DNA from: Amaranthus tricolor
Taxonomy: Eukaryota > Streptophyta > Magnoliopsida > Caryophyllales > Amaranthaceae
Reading direction: 5' to 3'
Assembly: GCF_026212465.1 (NCBI RefSeq)
Contig: NC_080056.1
Coordinates: 11,670,741 to 11,734,740 of the forward strand
Length of the DNA stretch: 64,000 bases
How positions within the stretch are numbered: position 1 is the first letter of the stretch; the number at the start of each line of letters is the position of its first letter. The notes beneath the pieces were generated by a model. The model searched no databases. It was given only the letters and a program-made list of their open reading frames with translations, and was not told where the DNA came from. Below are positions 13,801-22,200 of the stretch, piece by piece. Made by a program: the position numbers and the translations under genes.

Positions 13801-16466
13801 ATAAGGGGTATGGAATGATCCTTAATCTCAAGCTTGTATTCACCGCAGTGTGTATTTACGCATTTTGGAGTTACTCAACCACTCGAAGAGTTGAGGCTTG
13901 GCACCCTGCCTTACTACTATCATAATATACAAGCTTTCCACCCAACTCTCTTTTTCTTGCAAGAGTCTTCTTTCTTTTCTTCTTTACTTTTCTGTCTGCA
14001 TTACTGTGTTGAGATTTTCTTCAGGGTGCCTTGATTACTAGCTGCAATCATTACACTGCTGTTCATTAGATTCACTTCCCAAGATCCCAGAAGTACTATA
14101 TTTTATACTTTCTTCTAAGTTTTAAGGCATCAACAAATGGAACCTCACTTAGCCCTCTCGAAGAAAACTTTCTTTTACTAGTGTGCCTGTTGGTGTTGTA
14201 GATTCATATCTAAAGCAATTCGTTCGTCTCTTTTGCAGTTAGCCTTGGCAAGTACATATCTTCAGGTGCACCAAAGACTCAAGATGGTGATAATTCTCAA
14301 ATTCGAAGTGAGGCGGAAACTATTGAGCAAATATTAAAGCATGAAAATTCTGCTGCGGGTATATATTGCCAGTTCAAAAATCAACTTTCAAATATTACTT
14401 TCTTTGAAGATGTTCTTGGTGTTGTTGCTTCCCTCGGCAAAGTAGAAGATGATAACCTCAGCAGGTAGCTTGAAGTTAAAATCATTCTGTAGTTCATACA
14501 GAATCCCTGCTGGACCAAAAGTATCCAAACTATTGGAAATATTAAGTTTTTTTTGTTGCTTTAATACGGGACAGTATTACTATTGCAAATAGTTAAAATC
14601 TTCCAATTAACTACTCATTAAGCTGTCTTCCAAATCTCTAGAATAGACTGACTTTCCTCTTTTGCTTGTGCTTGTCAAATCCCAACTCAGGCTTTTTTCA
14701 GAGTATTTGGGCTTGCAAACTATGCTCGCAATCGTCTGTAAAACTTCTGAAGGTGTCAAAGCTTTGGAAATATATGATGGTGAAGGAATTGTGAATAAAG
14801 GTTCTGGTATATATGGCCTTGGAGCTTCTGTTGGACGAGATTTGAAGGGTCGTTTTTCTGTGATATGTCTTGAAAACTTAAGGCATGCTATTCAAAGCTT
14901 TATGTTGTTAGACGAGCTTGTATATTAGTCACTATTAACTCTTCCCCTTGTGCAGACCATATGCTGGTGAATTTTTGTCCAAGGATCCCCAGAGAAGACT
15001 TGATATTCCGAAGCCAAGACTACCTAGTGGTGACATTCCATCTGGCTTTCTTGGCTATGCTGTAAATATGATTCATGTGGATAGGCCCAATATCTTTTGC
15101 CTAACTTCAAGTGGGTGGGGTCTCAGGGAGACTTTGTTCTACAGTCTCTTTTCACGTCTCCAAGTCTATAAAACAAGAGCTGAAATGCTGCTTGCTCTTC
15201 CATGCATTTGTGATGGAGCCGTCTCTTTGGATGGTGGAATGATTAGATCTACTGGTGTGTTCTACCTTGGTAGCAGGTATTCTTGAATCTTCTGAGCATG
15301 TACTTGTAATCTTCAGAATACTTTATATGCATCTAGTGCTTGAAAAAGGTTGTTATGCATCACCTTTCATCACAGAAGAAGCCTGAGATAAATGCGCCTA
15401 TTGGAGAATTAGATTTGATGCCTCAATGGGCACATTTATCAAATTCTGCTTTTATATGAATTATTATTGATCAATGTGAATGATGTATTCCTGTGTGAAA
15501 TAGAATGTGTATAAGTCAGTGTGGTTGGTTTGCAATTCAGTGTTTTTTTCTAGTTCAACACTTCGGCAACTGACAACTAACAAGTGAGCCTCTTGCTTGA
15601 CTGCTGGTCCGGTATGGTGTAGTCATGTTATCATGATCCTCTCTTTTGTGTGTATTACAATAGTCACTTGATATTGCATCACATAGTTTGCTGCCATACT
15701 AAGAGATTTGAAACCTTTGTTTGTATCAAGCTAACAGCTTTCAGATTTATATTCTTGATAGAGTTGTAAGATTGGCAAACACCTTCTTCACTATCAAGTG
15801 CAATTGTTAAAATACCAATTATATTGTACATATGCTGAGTCCTGTTCTTTTGTTGTTTTCTGAAGAGTTGTGCCATTGGCAAATACATACTTTGCCCTTC
15901 CTCGCTTGTATGCTTATGTTCTTTTCTTTTGCTGTCCTGAAGACTTGTACTATCGGAAAATGCCCTTCTTTGCTCTCGATTGTGGATTATCACTTTTAAA
16001 ATTGCCAGCTTCTTTGTTTGTATACTAATGTCCTTTCTTTTTGTTCTCTTATCTTTCTGAAATTTTACTGAATTTGCCCTCAAACTGCTTTTTCTTAATG
16101 TTCTGGAAACAAGGGAAGATATAGACGTGAGGTTCCCAAAATGCTCGATAAGAACTAGTCTCCCTGATAAATATTTTGAGCTTGAAAATCAAATCCAGCA
16201 GAAGAAATGGGAGAAAGAGAGACTTCAACAAGATATGCGAAGAGAGCAGGCATTGTTGGATCAAGAAAATGCAAACTTCAAAACGAAAAAACAGAATTTC
16301 CTGCAGTTTTTAGCAGAGAGTTCGACTTTCATGGCTCAGGTAGTCATTTTCAACTTTTGATCACTTGTGATCGTTTAATTTAAATTGCTGAATGCTTAAC
16401 TAATTTTATGATAAGCAGCATCAAATGCAGACAGCTTCCATACAAAACAGACAAGTTCCTCGATGA
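1818..16466 (+). CDS. DMS3: DMS3: SMC-hinge protein of RNA-directed DNA methylation, 8 exons, 430 aa
   Basis: Coding exons: 1818-1838, 8676-8819, 9031-9145, 14239-14464, 14691-14882, 14956-15276, 16114-16339, 16419-16466 (TGA). They total 1293 nt, and the phases join without a stop. In Arabidopsis, DMS3 (about 420 aa) acts with DRD1 and RDM1 in the DDR complex that helps Pol V make scaffold RNAs for DNA methylation. Recognised segments: coiled-coil start with [11 protein letters not shown] (exon 3); LKHENSAAG (exon 4); the SMC-hinge-like core with [31 protein letters not shown] and [20 protein letters not shown] (exons 4-6); a C-terminal coiled coil (exon 7); and a short tail ending RQVPR. 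Exon 1 encodes only seven residues (MFPTHAP) and was chosen because it has an ATG, a GTAATT donor and the correct phase. All introns are GT-AG except intron 5 (14883-14955), which reads GC-AG. Introns 1 and 3 are 6.8 and 5.1 kb because of transposons. Exon 1 is inferred; exons 2-8 are secure. Confidence 0.93.
2075..2692 (-). repeat. 3' LTR of the intron-1 copia element
   Basis: Aligns with 5570-6214 along its length, sharing for example GAACAATAAGAAA and CACCAAACATCAA. Its inner half (2420-2640) holds several imperfect palindromes of the type GCGACGACTCGTCGC. The left boundary is approximate. Confidence 0.82.
2993..5458 (-). pseudogene. Copia gag-pol remnants (gag start, integrase scraps, RT, RNase H)
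   Basis: Reading right to left: 5458-5246 holds a gag-like start ([15 protein letters not shown]). About 5240-4700 holds disrupted gag-to-integrase scraps. 4672-4463 is the linker before RT. 4192-3980 is the RT N-terminal part with [12 protein letters not shown] and [10 protein letters not shown]. 3955-3590 is the RT palm, where the usual YVDD is YVDEML. 3262-2993 is RNase H with STTEAEYM and [11 protein letters not shown]. Frames are broken by stops and frameshifts, and most of gag, protease and integrase is deleted. Domain order RT-RNase H at the 3' end is diagnostic of Ty1/copia. Not functional. Confidence 0.88.
5570..6214 (-). repeat. 5' LTR of the intron-1 copia element
   Basis: Partner of 2075-2692 and upstream in element orientation, next to the decayed primer-binding site at about 5553-5567. 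It carries the same run of imperfect GACTCGTCGC palindromes at 5935-6140. The terminal CA has decayed to TA on the outer edge. Confidence 0.82.
6750..7090 (+). mobile_element. 3' end of a LINE (L1-type) reverse-transcriptase ORF, remnant
   Basis: In the + frames the conceptual product near 6960-7060 carries [17 protein letters not shown] followed by an IRLR.VGHV.RK pattern with stops. This matches the well-known tail of plant LINE reverse transcriptases (VGVAPI..KMRE..LRWFGHV.RR..APV). Upstream, a KMEVADM segment fits the same tail. The stops show it is dead. No poly-A tail or target duplication was identified. It lies in DMS3 intron 1, just beyond the copia element. Confidence 0.65.
7091..8675 (+). 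other. Remainder of DMS3 intron 1
   Basis: AT-rich non-coding sequence ending in a pyrimidine-rich acceptor (TTTTTCTCTCTTGCAG at 8660-8675). Short open frames at 7241-7426 and 8279-8467 have no recognisable domain and are taken as chance. No clear repeat boundaries were seen. Confidence 0.6.
9374..9611 (+). repeat. 5' LTR of the intron-3 gypsy element
   Basis: Matches 13821-14050 over almost its full length with numerous substitutions and small indels, so the pair is old. It is followed at 9612 by the initiator-Met-type primer site (GCAGTATCAGAGCGG). Confidence 0.75.
10660..11019 (+). mobile_element. LTR-like insertion inside gypsy gag (unplaced)
   Basis: This block interrupts the gag-to-zinc-knuckle region. 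It has a promoter-like CTATAAATATGA at about 10750 and then a long CT-rich tract (10800-10985), as seen in copia LTRs around transcription start. No partner LTR, primer site or target duplication was found. It could be a solo LTR or the 5' part of a composite insertion with the SINE that follows. Confidence 0.35.
11020..11175 (+). mobile_element. Au-type SINE, 3' part
   Basis: Contains the characteristic run of plant Au-family SINEs: TTTCTCGAGCTGAGGG, then CCTTCCCTCCCCAGACC, then GGGATACACTGGGTATGATG, ending in a simple TGA/CGA repeat tail (11146-11175). The tRNA-related head with A and B boxes is not recognisable, so the copy is 5'-truncated or diverged. It is nested in the gypsy gag region. 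Confidence 0.72.
13241..13623 (+). mobile_element. TRIM (miniature LTR element), right LTR truncated
   Basis: LTR 1 is 13241-13415 and starts TGTTCAAAAAATAGACCAC. It is followed at once by a perfect primer site TGGTATCAGAGC (13416-13427). About 120 bp later comes a polypurine tract GTGTGAGGGGGAA (13536-13548), and then LTR 2 starts TGTTGGGAAAATAACCCAC (13549) and repeats the head of LTR 1 (AATGAAAAATTAGAGA versus ATTGAAAAATTAGAGA) before being lost near 13623. With 175-bp LTRs and no coding DNA this has TRIM architecture. It sits between the RNase H and integrase remnants of the intron-3 gypsy element. Confidence 0.72.
13821..14050 (+). repeat. 3' LTR of the intron-3 gypsy element
   Basis: Second copy of 9374-9611, ending GCAATCA. 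It lies about 190 bp before DMS3 exon 4. Confidence 0.75.
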
Positions 16467-16865
16467 TGTGTTCCCATTGGACCACAACTTCCATAACCTT
16501 GATGAAGAACGAGAAATGTTTCGGTCAAGTTGTAAGTCAAGCTTGTCGTTTTTCAAGCGGTCCAGATGGTGTTCGTTTCACTTCAGCTTGTGAGTTAGTT
16601 CATTCTTTTTAGTTGGAATATCATTGTTATGTACTAAATGAATGCCTTCCATCTCTATCTTGCCTGTTAACAAGGATCAAAATTCTTTTAGTTAACTCTT
16701 GGTTTGAAACTGATCTAACCTGCATTTTTTTTTAACTCAAATATGTGAATGGAATAACTGTGGCCTTTAAAAGCTTTGCTATAATTTTCTGAATATTGAA
16801 ACAAGGTATTCCTACTTTTTTTCCCTTACCTATATGAAATGTGTTCATGGATTATGGAAAACTAG
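16467..16865 (+). other. DMS3 3' UTR and short spacer
   Basis: From the DMS3 stop to the MULE target duplication (GAAAACTAG, 16857-16865). No clear AATAAA was seen. The MULE begins 400 bp after the stop codon, so it may lie in or directly behind the 3' UTR. Confidence 0.5.
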
Positions 16866-17130
16866 GAAATTTTGAAATGAATAAGCAAAAAAATATAAAA
16901 AAGTCAATAAATAAGCAAGCTTTCAATTTATTTCTCAAACTAAGTAGTTTTTTCCCAGAGTAGAGGTTCGGCTTGTTTGTTGTTAGTAACAACAAACAGA
17001 GAAGTTTGGTCAAAAAAAAGTCAAGATCTTTGTTTGCTGTTGCTAACAGCGAATAAAGATTTTGACTCTTTTTTGATCAAACTTCTTTGTTCGCTGTTAG
17101 TGATAGCGAACATTTAGTTCAAGCTATTTT
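16866..17130 (+). repeat. MULE 1 left terminal inverted repeat with palindrome array
   Basis: Pairs with 24405-24670 on the other strand. Three palindromes (about 16976-17002, 17030-17060, 17085-17115) are separated by spacers that are themselves inverted (TTTGGTCAAAA...TTTTGATCAAAC). The inner 150 bp could therefore fold into a large hairpin. Confidence 0.82.
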
Positions 17131-18780
17131 TTTTCCATTTTTTTATGTTTAAAATTACAAATCAATATTAATATACATATATAGATATACATATAAAAAA
17201 ATCAATATAATATACATATATACTTATATACACTTATAACTAATGTATATAAATTTAAATATATAAATATACATATATATTTATATACATATATAACAAA
17301 TGTATACAAATGTAAATAAATAAAACACTAGGTATATAATAAACATAATAAATATTATATACATATACATATATAACAAAATATTTACAAATGTCAATAT
17401 TGTTCAAATATTCAAAATACAATTGTATGTACACCTATGCTAAAAACTAGTGCTCATCACCCTCGTCCACCCTTTTTAACTGTGAATGTCTCTTACGCTT
17501 CTTACGATAGTAATAGGCGGTCATATGACAATCAGGGAGAGGAGATGATTGATATTGAGATGACTCCGCTCCGTCGTGGGGGTACGTCACATCAATCTCC
17601 TCCAAATGAACGCCAGGAGGAGGAGATGATCTTTGGACATCTGTAGATGGCTGTGCCGGCTCAGCGACTTCGGGAATGAAGTGCTGGAACTGTGTCCTTA
17701 GGAGTATCCCTTGGGCTATTTCGCACACAGGCTCCTCGTGGGTAGAGCTAATCACAATTGCCACGCCTTGTGCCTGCAATCATTTAAAAGTTAGAATATT
17801 TTTATATTATGAGTTCTAGGTAAAATTAAACAATATTGAAAATACTTATAAACTGTGTCATCGTCGGTGCGGCCGGTGCGTACTGAGTGGCGGCGATGAT
17901 ACCTTGTGGTGTCATCTATCGACGAGTGATGGAGAGGAACCACGACATGTAAATCTGGAGTGGTAGTTGCGCCAGCTGCATCGATCTGTGTACCTTGGGC
18001 AAGCAGCTCCAAGCGATAATCCCAACGAGCAATATGTAACACCCCTGAATTTCCGACTCCTTATACGAAACCAAAACTACAAAGGATGGGAGGAAATTCG
18101 GGTGTTATATTAAAATATAACAAATAAAATAATATTAAACTTTAAGAATTATGAGTAGAAATTCCGGCAGCATCTTTGCTAAAAACCGAACATGTGGTAG
18201 AGCAATTAACACACAAAAAAAACATTGAACTAATCTAAGGCATCATTGCCTTTAAAATCTCGTACCACGGCGGAATGATTCATCATCAGCTTCTCAAATC
18301 AACATGCCAAGCATGAATCATGGTTCCAGTGTCAACGCTTGCGTTTTAAAAACACTTAACTCTTTAAAACCATACAAAGTTTTAAACTACGCAGCGAAAA
18401 ACACAAATAAACAAAGGAGGATACAAGGCCTCATAACAAAACGTATACAAACCAGAATTTACAAAAGATAACTAAGAGCTACAAAATCAGAAGATAATGG
18501 TGTGACACAGGTTATGCTTCGCCGTCATTACTCTCCCCCAATGCAATGCAATGCAAAACAAGCACCAATACCTACTACGCCTGTCTATGATCCTCTTGCT
18601 GCTCAACATTAAACCAAAGGCCAATGTCTCATAGCAGGACTATCACAACAAATCATCAACAATCAAACAGAAACACAAACACACACACGTCAATATCTAA
18701 CATCAAATATAATAAGGTCAACTTACTAGATAACTGTAACACCCCAGCCCCTGCGTAAGTCTTTCAAGCGCACTTTGGCC

Positions 18781-18866
18781 TCACTCGTGCGCGCCTGGGA
18801 AAACTTCCTAGGAGGTCACCCATCCTGAGCTTGCTCCACACCAAGCATGCTTAACTGTGGAATTCT
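18781..18866 (-). other. 5S rRNA-like block in Cassandra left LTR
   Basis: Minus-strand similarity to the second half of plant 5S rRNA, including the internal promoter region: AGAATTCCACAGTTAAGCAT, then GCTTGGTGTGGAGCAAGCTC, then AGGATGGGTGACCTCCTAGG. It is part of a retroelement, not a 5S gene array. Confidence 0.82.
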
Positions 18867-19169
18867 TAGCAAATAGGCTCCCATGAAAAGAAGATGCACG
18901 TTGTTGATATGAGTAATCTGTCAATCCTTTTTCAAGCTAAATACGAGTTATTACACTCACCCCCACTTAGGAATACAACGTCCTCGTTGGACCGTAATTT
19001 CAAGATGTTTTCCCCCGCTAGGTGCACTAAACACACAATCATCCACGGTCCCAAGGTTGCTCTGATACCATTTGTAACACCCCGACCCCTCGGACCGCCG
19101 GGGACTACTCATGGAGACTGTAAACTAGCCCCACAAACAAACACAAGTCTTTCTAGCACACTTTGGCCT

Positions 19170-19254
19170 CACTCGTGCGGGCTCGGAAAAACTTCCCAGC
19201 AGGTCACCCATCCTAAGATTGCTCTATACCAAGCACGCTTAACTGTGGAGTTCT
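19170..19254 (-). other. 5S rRNA-like block in Cassandra right LTR
   Basis: Second copy on the minus strand: GAACTCCACAGTTAAGCGTG followed by CTTGG and GGATGGGTGACCTGCTGGGA. Its GTTAAGCGTGCTTGG is closer to true 5S rRNA than the left copy. Confidence 0.82.
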
Positions 19255-22200
19255 TAGCAAATGGGCTTCAATGAAAAGAAGATGCACCTTGTTGATATGA
19301 GTAGTCTATCAATCCTTTTTCAAGTTAAATACAAGTTATTACAATAATATTATGTTATACAACAACATAAGATGATTACATAGGACACAAGCACAAATGG
19401 TAACTGTTTATCATCGGCTAATACTTCTTAATCTCATTACGTCTTTTACAACCCGAACCATGTACTCCGGGTTGAAGGCAAGTCTTTACGCTCCTCTTCT
19501 GAAAACATAAACTCTTGTAAAACGCGCGTAGTATCAACTCAACCAAGGCATTAACAGTCTACTTAACACATGACCTTATAGTGCTTGTCTATCCTAAAGT
19601 AAGTTTGATCATAGTCTATCTTTGAAATTGGTAACTCCCTTGAGGTAACATAACTTGGGCGCACTTTTCACTAGCATAAGCTATTCTATCAATGAATAAA
19701 TTTTCTATTAATGAGTAAACGTTCTATCAATGTGTAAGCTTTCTATCAATGAATAAACTTTCTTTCATTGGATCTTTTCTCTACTTCATGGCATAGTGAC
19801 AACGCCAAGGGAGTTATCGGCCATTCGGCGCCCATGGCAAAGTATGAGCTCATACCACCTCCAGCTGACCCTCTCGGATCCTACCTTCGGGAAAAAATAA
19901 CACACTGGGGGTACTAATCCAGTGAAGAGACCACCATATTAGGGTTTGCAAAGCCTGCATGGTAACACTTCGGTCAAGGGGCGGTATCATCCACTCGGCG
20001 CCCAATGACAAAAGTATGCTCATACCCCCCATACAGTGATCCCGTTGGATCTCATCTAGGGGACTATTAAATCAACTGGACATAATCCAGTTGAGTCACG
20101 CCAACTAATCGTAATCTAATGCTTTATCAAATGGGAATAACTCTCGCTTTCTCTAGAGAGTGCCCTGGGATAGTAAAACGCCAAAACCCACTGAGCAACT
20201 CAAACAAAATACGAAATTCGCCTATAAAGGAGTCTTTATAACTCCAAGAAATAATCCAATTCTTAAATAAATAAGGGGATAGTCCCCACCTTCTACTAAC
20301 ACTCTCATTATCTAAACTATTCTAGGCGCAAGGATTTCATAATCGATAGCTCTTCATATCAAGTGTGCTCACTAGTACCTCATAGTTTCGATACGATACA
20401 TATTATCACAATAAACAATAATGTCTTAAGCAAATCGCATATAAGGGTTAGTTACTGCGTGTACGTACCTGTAAGCGTCACTGCACGACCAAAAGTCACA
20501 AAAGTCACCCAACAAAAGTTCTACCTTCCTCTTATGAATTGAGCACCTATATAAGTTCGGAGTAGAATTAATAAGTCCACTAACCTACTTTGTCATACCA
20601 GCTAAAAGCCAAAGTAACCACTATTACCCATTCAATATGAGTTTCCGATGACTCTAGCACGCACACATTTCATTCAATTCAAGTCATGATCATTAACTCA
20701 ACAACAACGCAAGTCTTTTCATCCATTTAAAAGTAAAAATATTATGTGAGTTGTTCCTTTACATCCACTAAATCTGAGTTATATCGATTTGCGTTACTTT
20801 TTTTTTTAAAAAAAACAATCACACCTGAGTCGTACAATGTTAATATAACACTAATCTAACGATAAGACAAATCTTAAAGTCATCGAATCACAATATCATT
20901 CGTTACATTCTCCGAAGCTAGAAAATTACAATCAAGACATCACAACAAGTAACCTTAGCAACCATCAACAATGAGTTTACTCATGACCTTATGTATAACT
21001 TTAATAATCCCCTAACAAGAGTATTTGTAATTCAATCAATCAAACCACAACAATTAACAACCATTACTTCCAATTTACAACAAAAATCACTTCTAACTAC
21101 CGCTACAACGACAATTAATCAACCAAAATAGGCCTTAAAACAACTTGTGAGGTTATTCAAAAATCATTACACCACCAAAATGTAGCATAAAACTATTACT
21201 AATCAACTCTAAATCAAATCCTAATTATTTCATATTCAAAGACAACACCTTTAATTATTACTCATAGTAAGATTCACTAAACATAAGGCAAAAATTAACA
21301 CTTTACTCATAAACTTAATAAAATTCTAATTAGAAACTAGAAAAATTACTTAGAGTAAAGATGAGAGGCTTATAATGGGGGAACTAGAGAAGGTGAAAGT
21401 ATAGGTGATTGTTGTGGTGGAGGTACAGGTGGAGCATAGAAATGATGGGGCCAAGCCAGCGTAGTTGCTGGTGGGGAAGAGAAGACACAGCCTCTACTAT
21501 TGGTGGCACACTCCCCGCATGGTGCTGGCGGAGGAGAACCTCAAGTTCACGGGGGAAAAGATGGGAGAAGGTGTGGCTGTGCTGGGGTTGCTAGTGGAAG
21601 AAGGTGAATGACGTAGGTGGCGGCGGTGGAGGCGCAACAATGTGGGAGGAGCAAGGAAAAACGTGATTCCTTTGGTAAAGTGAGGGCATGAGAGCTTTAA
21701 CTTAAAAACCCTAACTCACCTTATATTAGGGTGAATCTTCTAACAAAGCGCAACTAAGGTAACCCACCTTTATGTGCTCACAAATTTTAAAAATTAATTT
21801 TAATTCGAACCTCCTTATTTTAATAAACGCAACTTTATAAATATATGTTTAACATTTAATATTCGTACAAGACAAAAGTCTATTAAAACTACTTCGAAAA
21901 TAATTTAATAAAATTATAAAATCTCCGAAAGTTATTAAAATATTAAATAATGACGTCATAAAATCTCAAAGTGTTACACAATATGTCGCCCGTTGATCTC
22001 AGTCCAGTTCTTCGCCCTCTGACCCTTACGTGAGGTGAGATGTAGCTCAATCTCTATGTTGCAAGGTGGCGGGATGCCCTATACCATCCCATATTGGCGC
22101 ATTACGCGCTCGAGAAGATGTAATTCGACTATGTCGAAGCATATCAATGGTCAGAGGCTCTCCACGCACCCGATTGTATGCCCGAGTGCCGAGGCAACGC

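Larger units (their letters stand above)
9374..14050 (+). mobile_element. Degenerate Ty3/gypsy retrotransposon in DMS3 intron 3
   Basis: Direct repeats 9374-9611 and 13821-14050 share for example CTTAATCTCAAGCTTGTAT, CATAATATACAA and a terminal GCAATCA. They bracket gypsy-type gag, zinc knuckle, RT, RNase H and an integrase scrap in the same + orientation. A primer site GTATCAGAGCGG directly follows the left LTR. Two later insertions lie inside: an Au-type SINE with adjoining LTR-like DNA, and a TRIM. The 5' limit of each LTR is uncertain; the right copy may start at 13816. It is in the same orientation as DMS3. Confidence 0.85.
18735..19343 (-). mobile_element. Cassandra TRIM with 5S rRNA-like sequence in both LTRs
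   Basis: LTR copies are 18735-18955 and 19073-19343. Both start TGTAACACCCC and end TTATTACA. On the minus strand the right LTR is 5': a perfect primer site TGGTATCAGAGC (19059-19070) lies two bases inside it, and the 117-bp internal region ends with a purine tract AAGTGGGGGTGAG. The flanks ATAAC and ATAAT are a near-perfect target duplication. Each LTR contains, on the minus strand, a 5S rRNA-like block (GTTAAGCATGCTTGG and GGATGGGTGACCTCCT in the left copy). Short LTRs, no ORF and a 5S block are the defining features of Cassandra. Confidence 0.88.
18035..21978 (-). mobile_element. Solo-LTR-like insertion (gypsy type) splitting the PMD exon
   Basis: Begins TGTAACACCCCTGAATTTCC and ends AAAGTGTTACA, flanked by a perfect 5-bp duplication CAATA (18030-18034 and 21979-21983). 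No coding domain, primer site or polypurine tract is visible. Without the Cassandra inside it is about 3.3 kb. Blocks at 19800-20060 read on the minus strand (GGTATGAGCTCATACTTTGC, GGGCGCCGAA) resemble part of the chromovirus LTR at 38620-38670 (GGGTATGCATACTTAACC, GGCACCGAA). It is therefore best read as a minus-strand solo LTR of a related gypsy family. A non-coding LARD-type element is the alternative. Confidence 0.65.

Noticed and set aside
17437..17646. Plus-strand ORF opposite the PMD C-terminal part
   Set aside because: Shadow of the minus-strand PMD remnant; no domain of its own.
18781..19254. A 5S rRNA gene pair
   Set aside because: Only part of 5S is present, within LTRs flanked by primer site and polypurine tract; this is Cassandra.
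18894..19274. 126-codon plus-strand ORF
   Set aside because: Runs across the Cassandra internal region and right LTR; chance frame through non-coding retroelement DNA.
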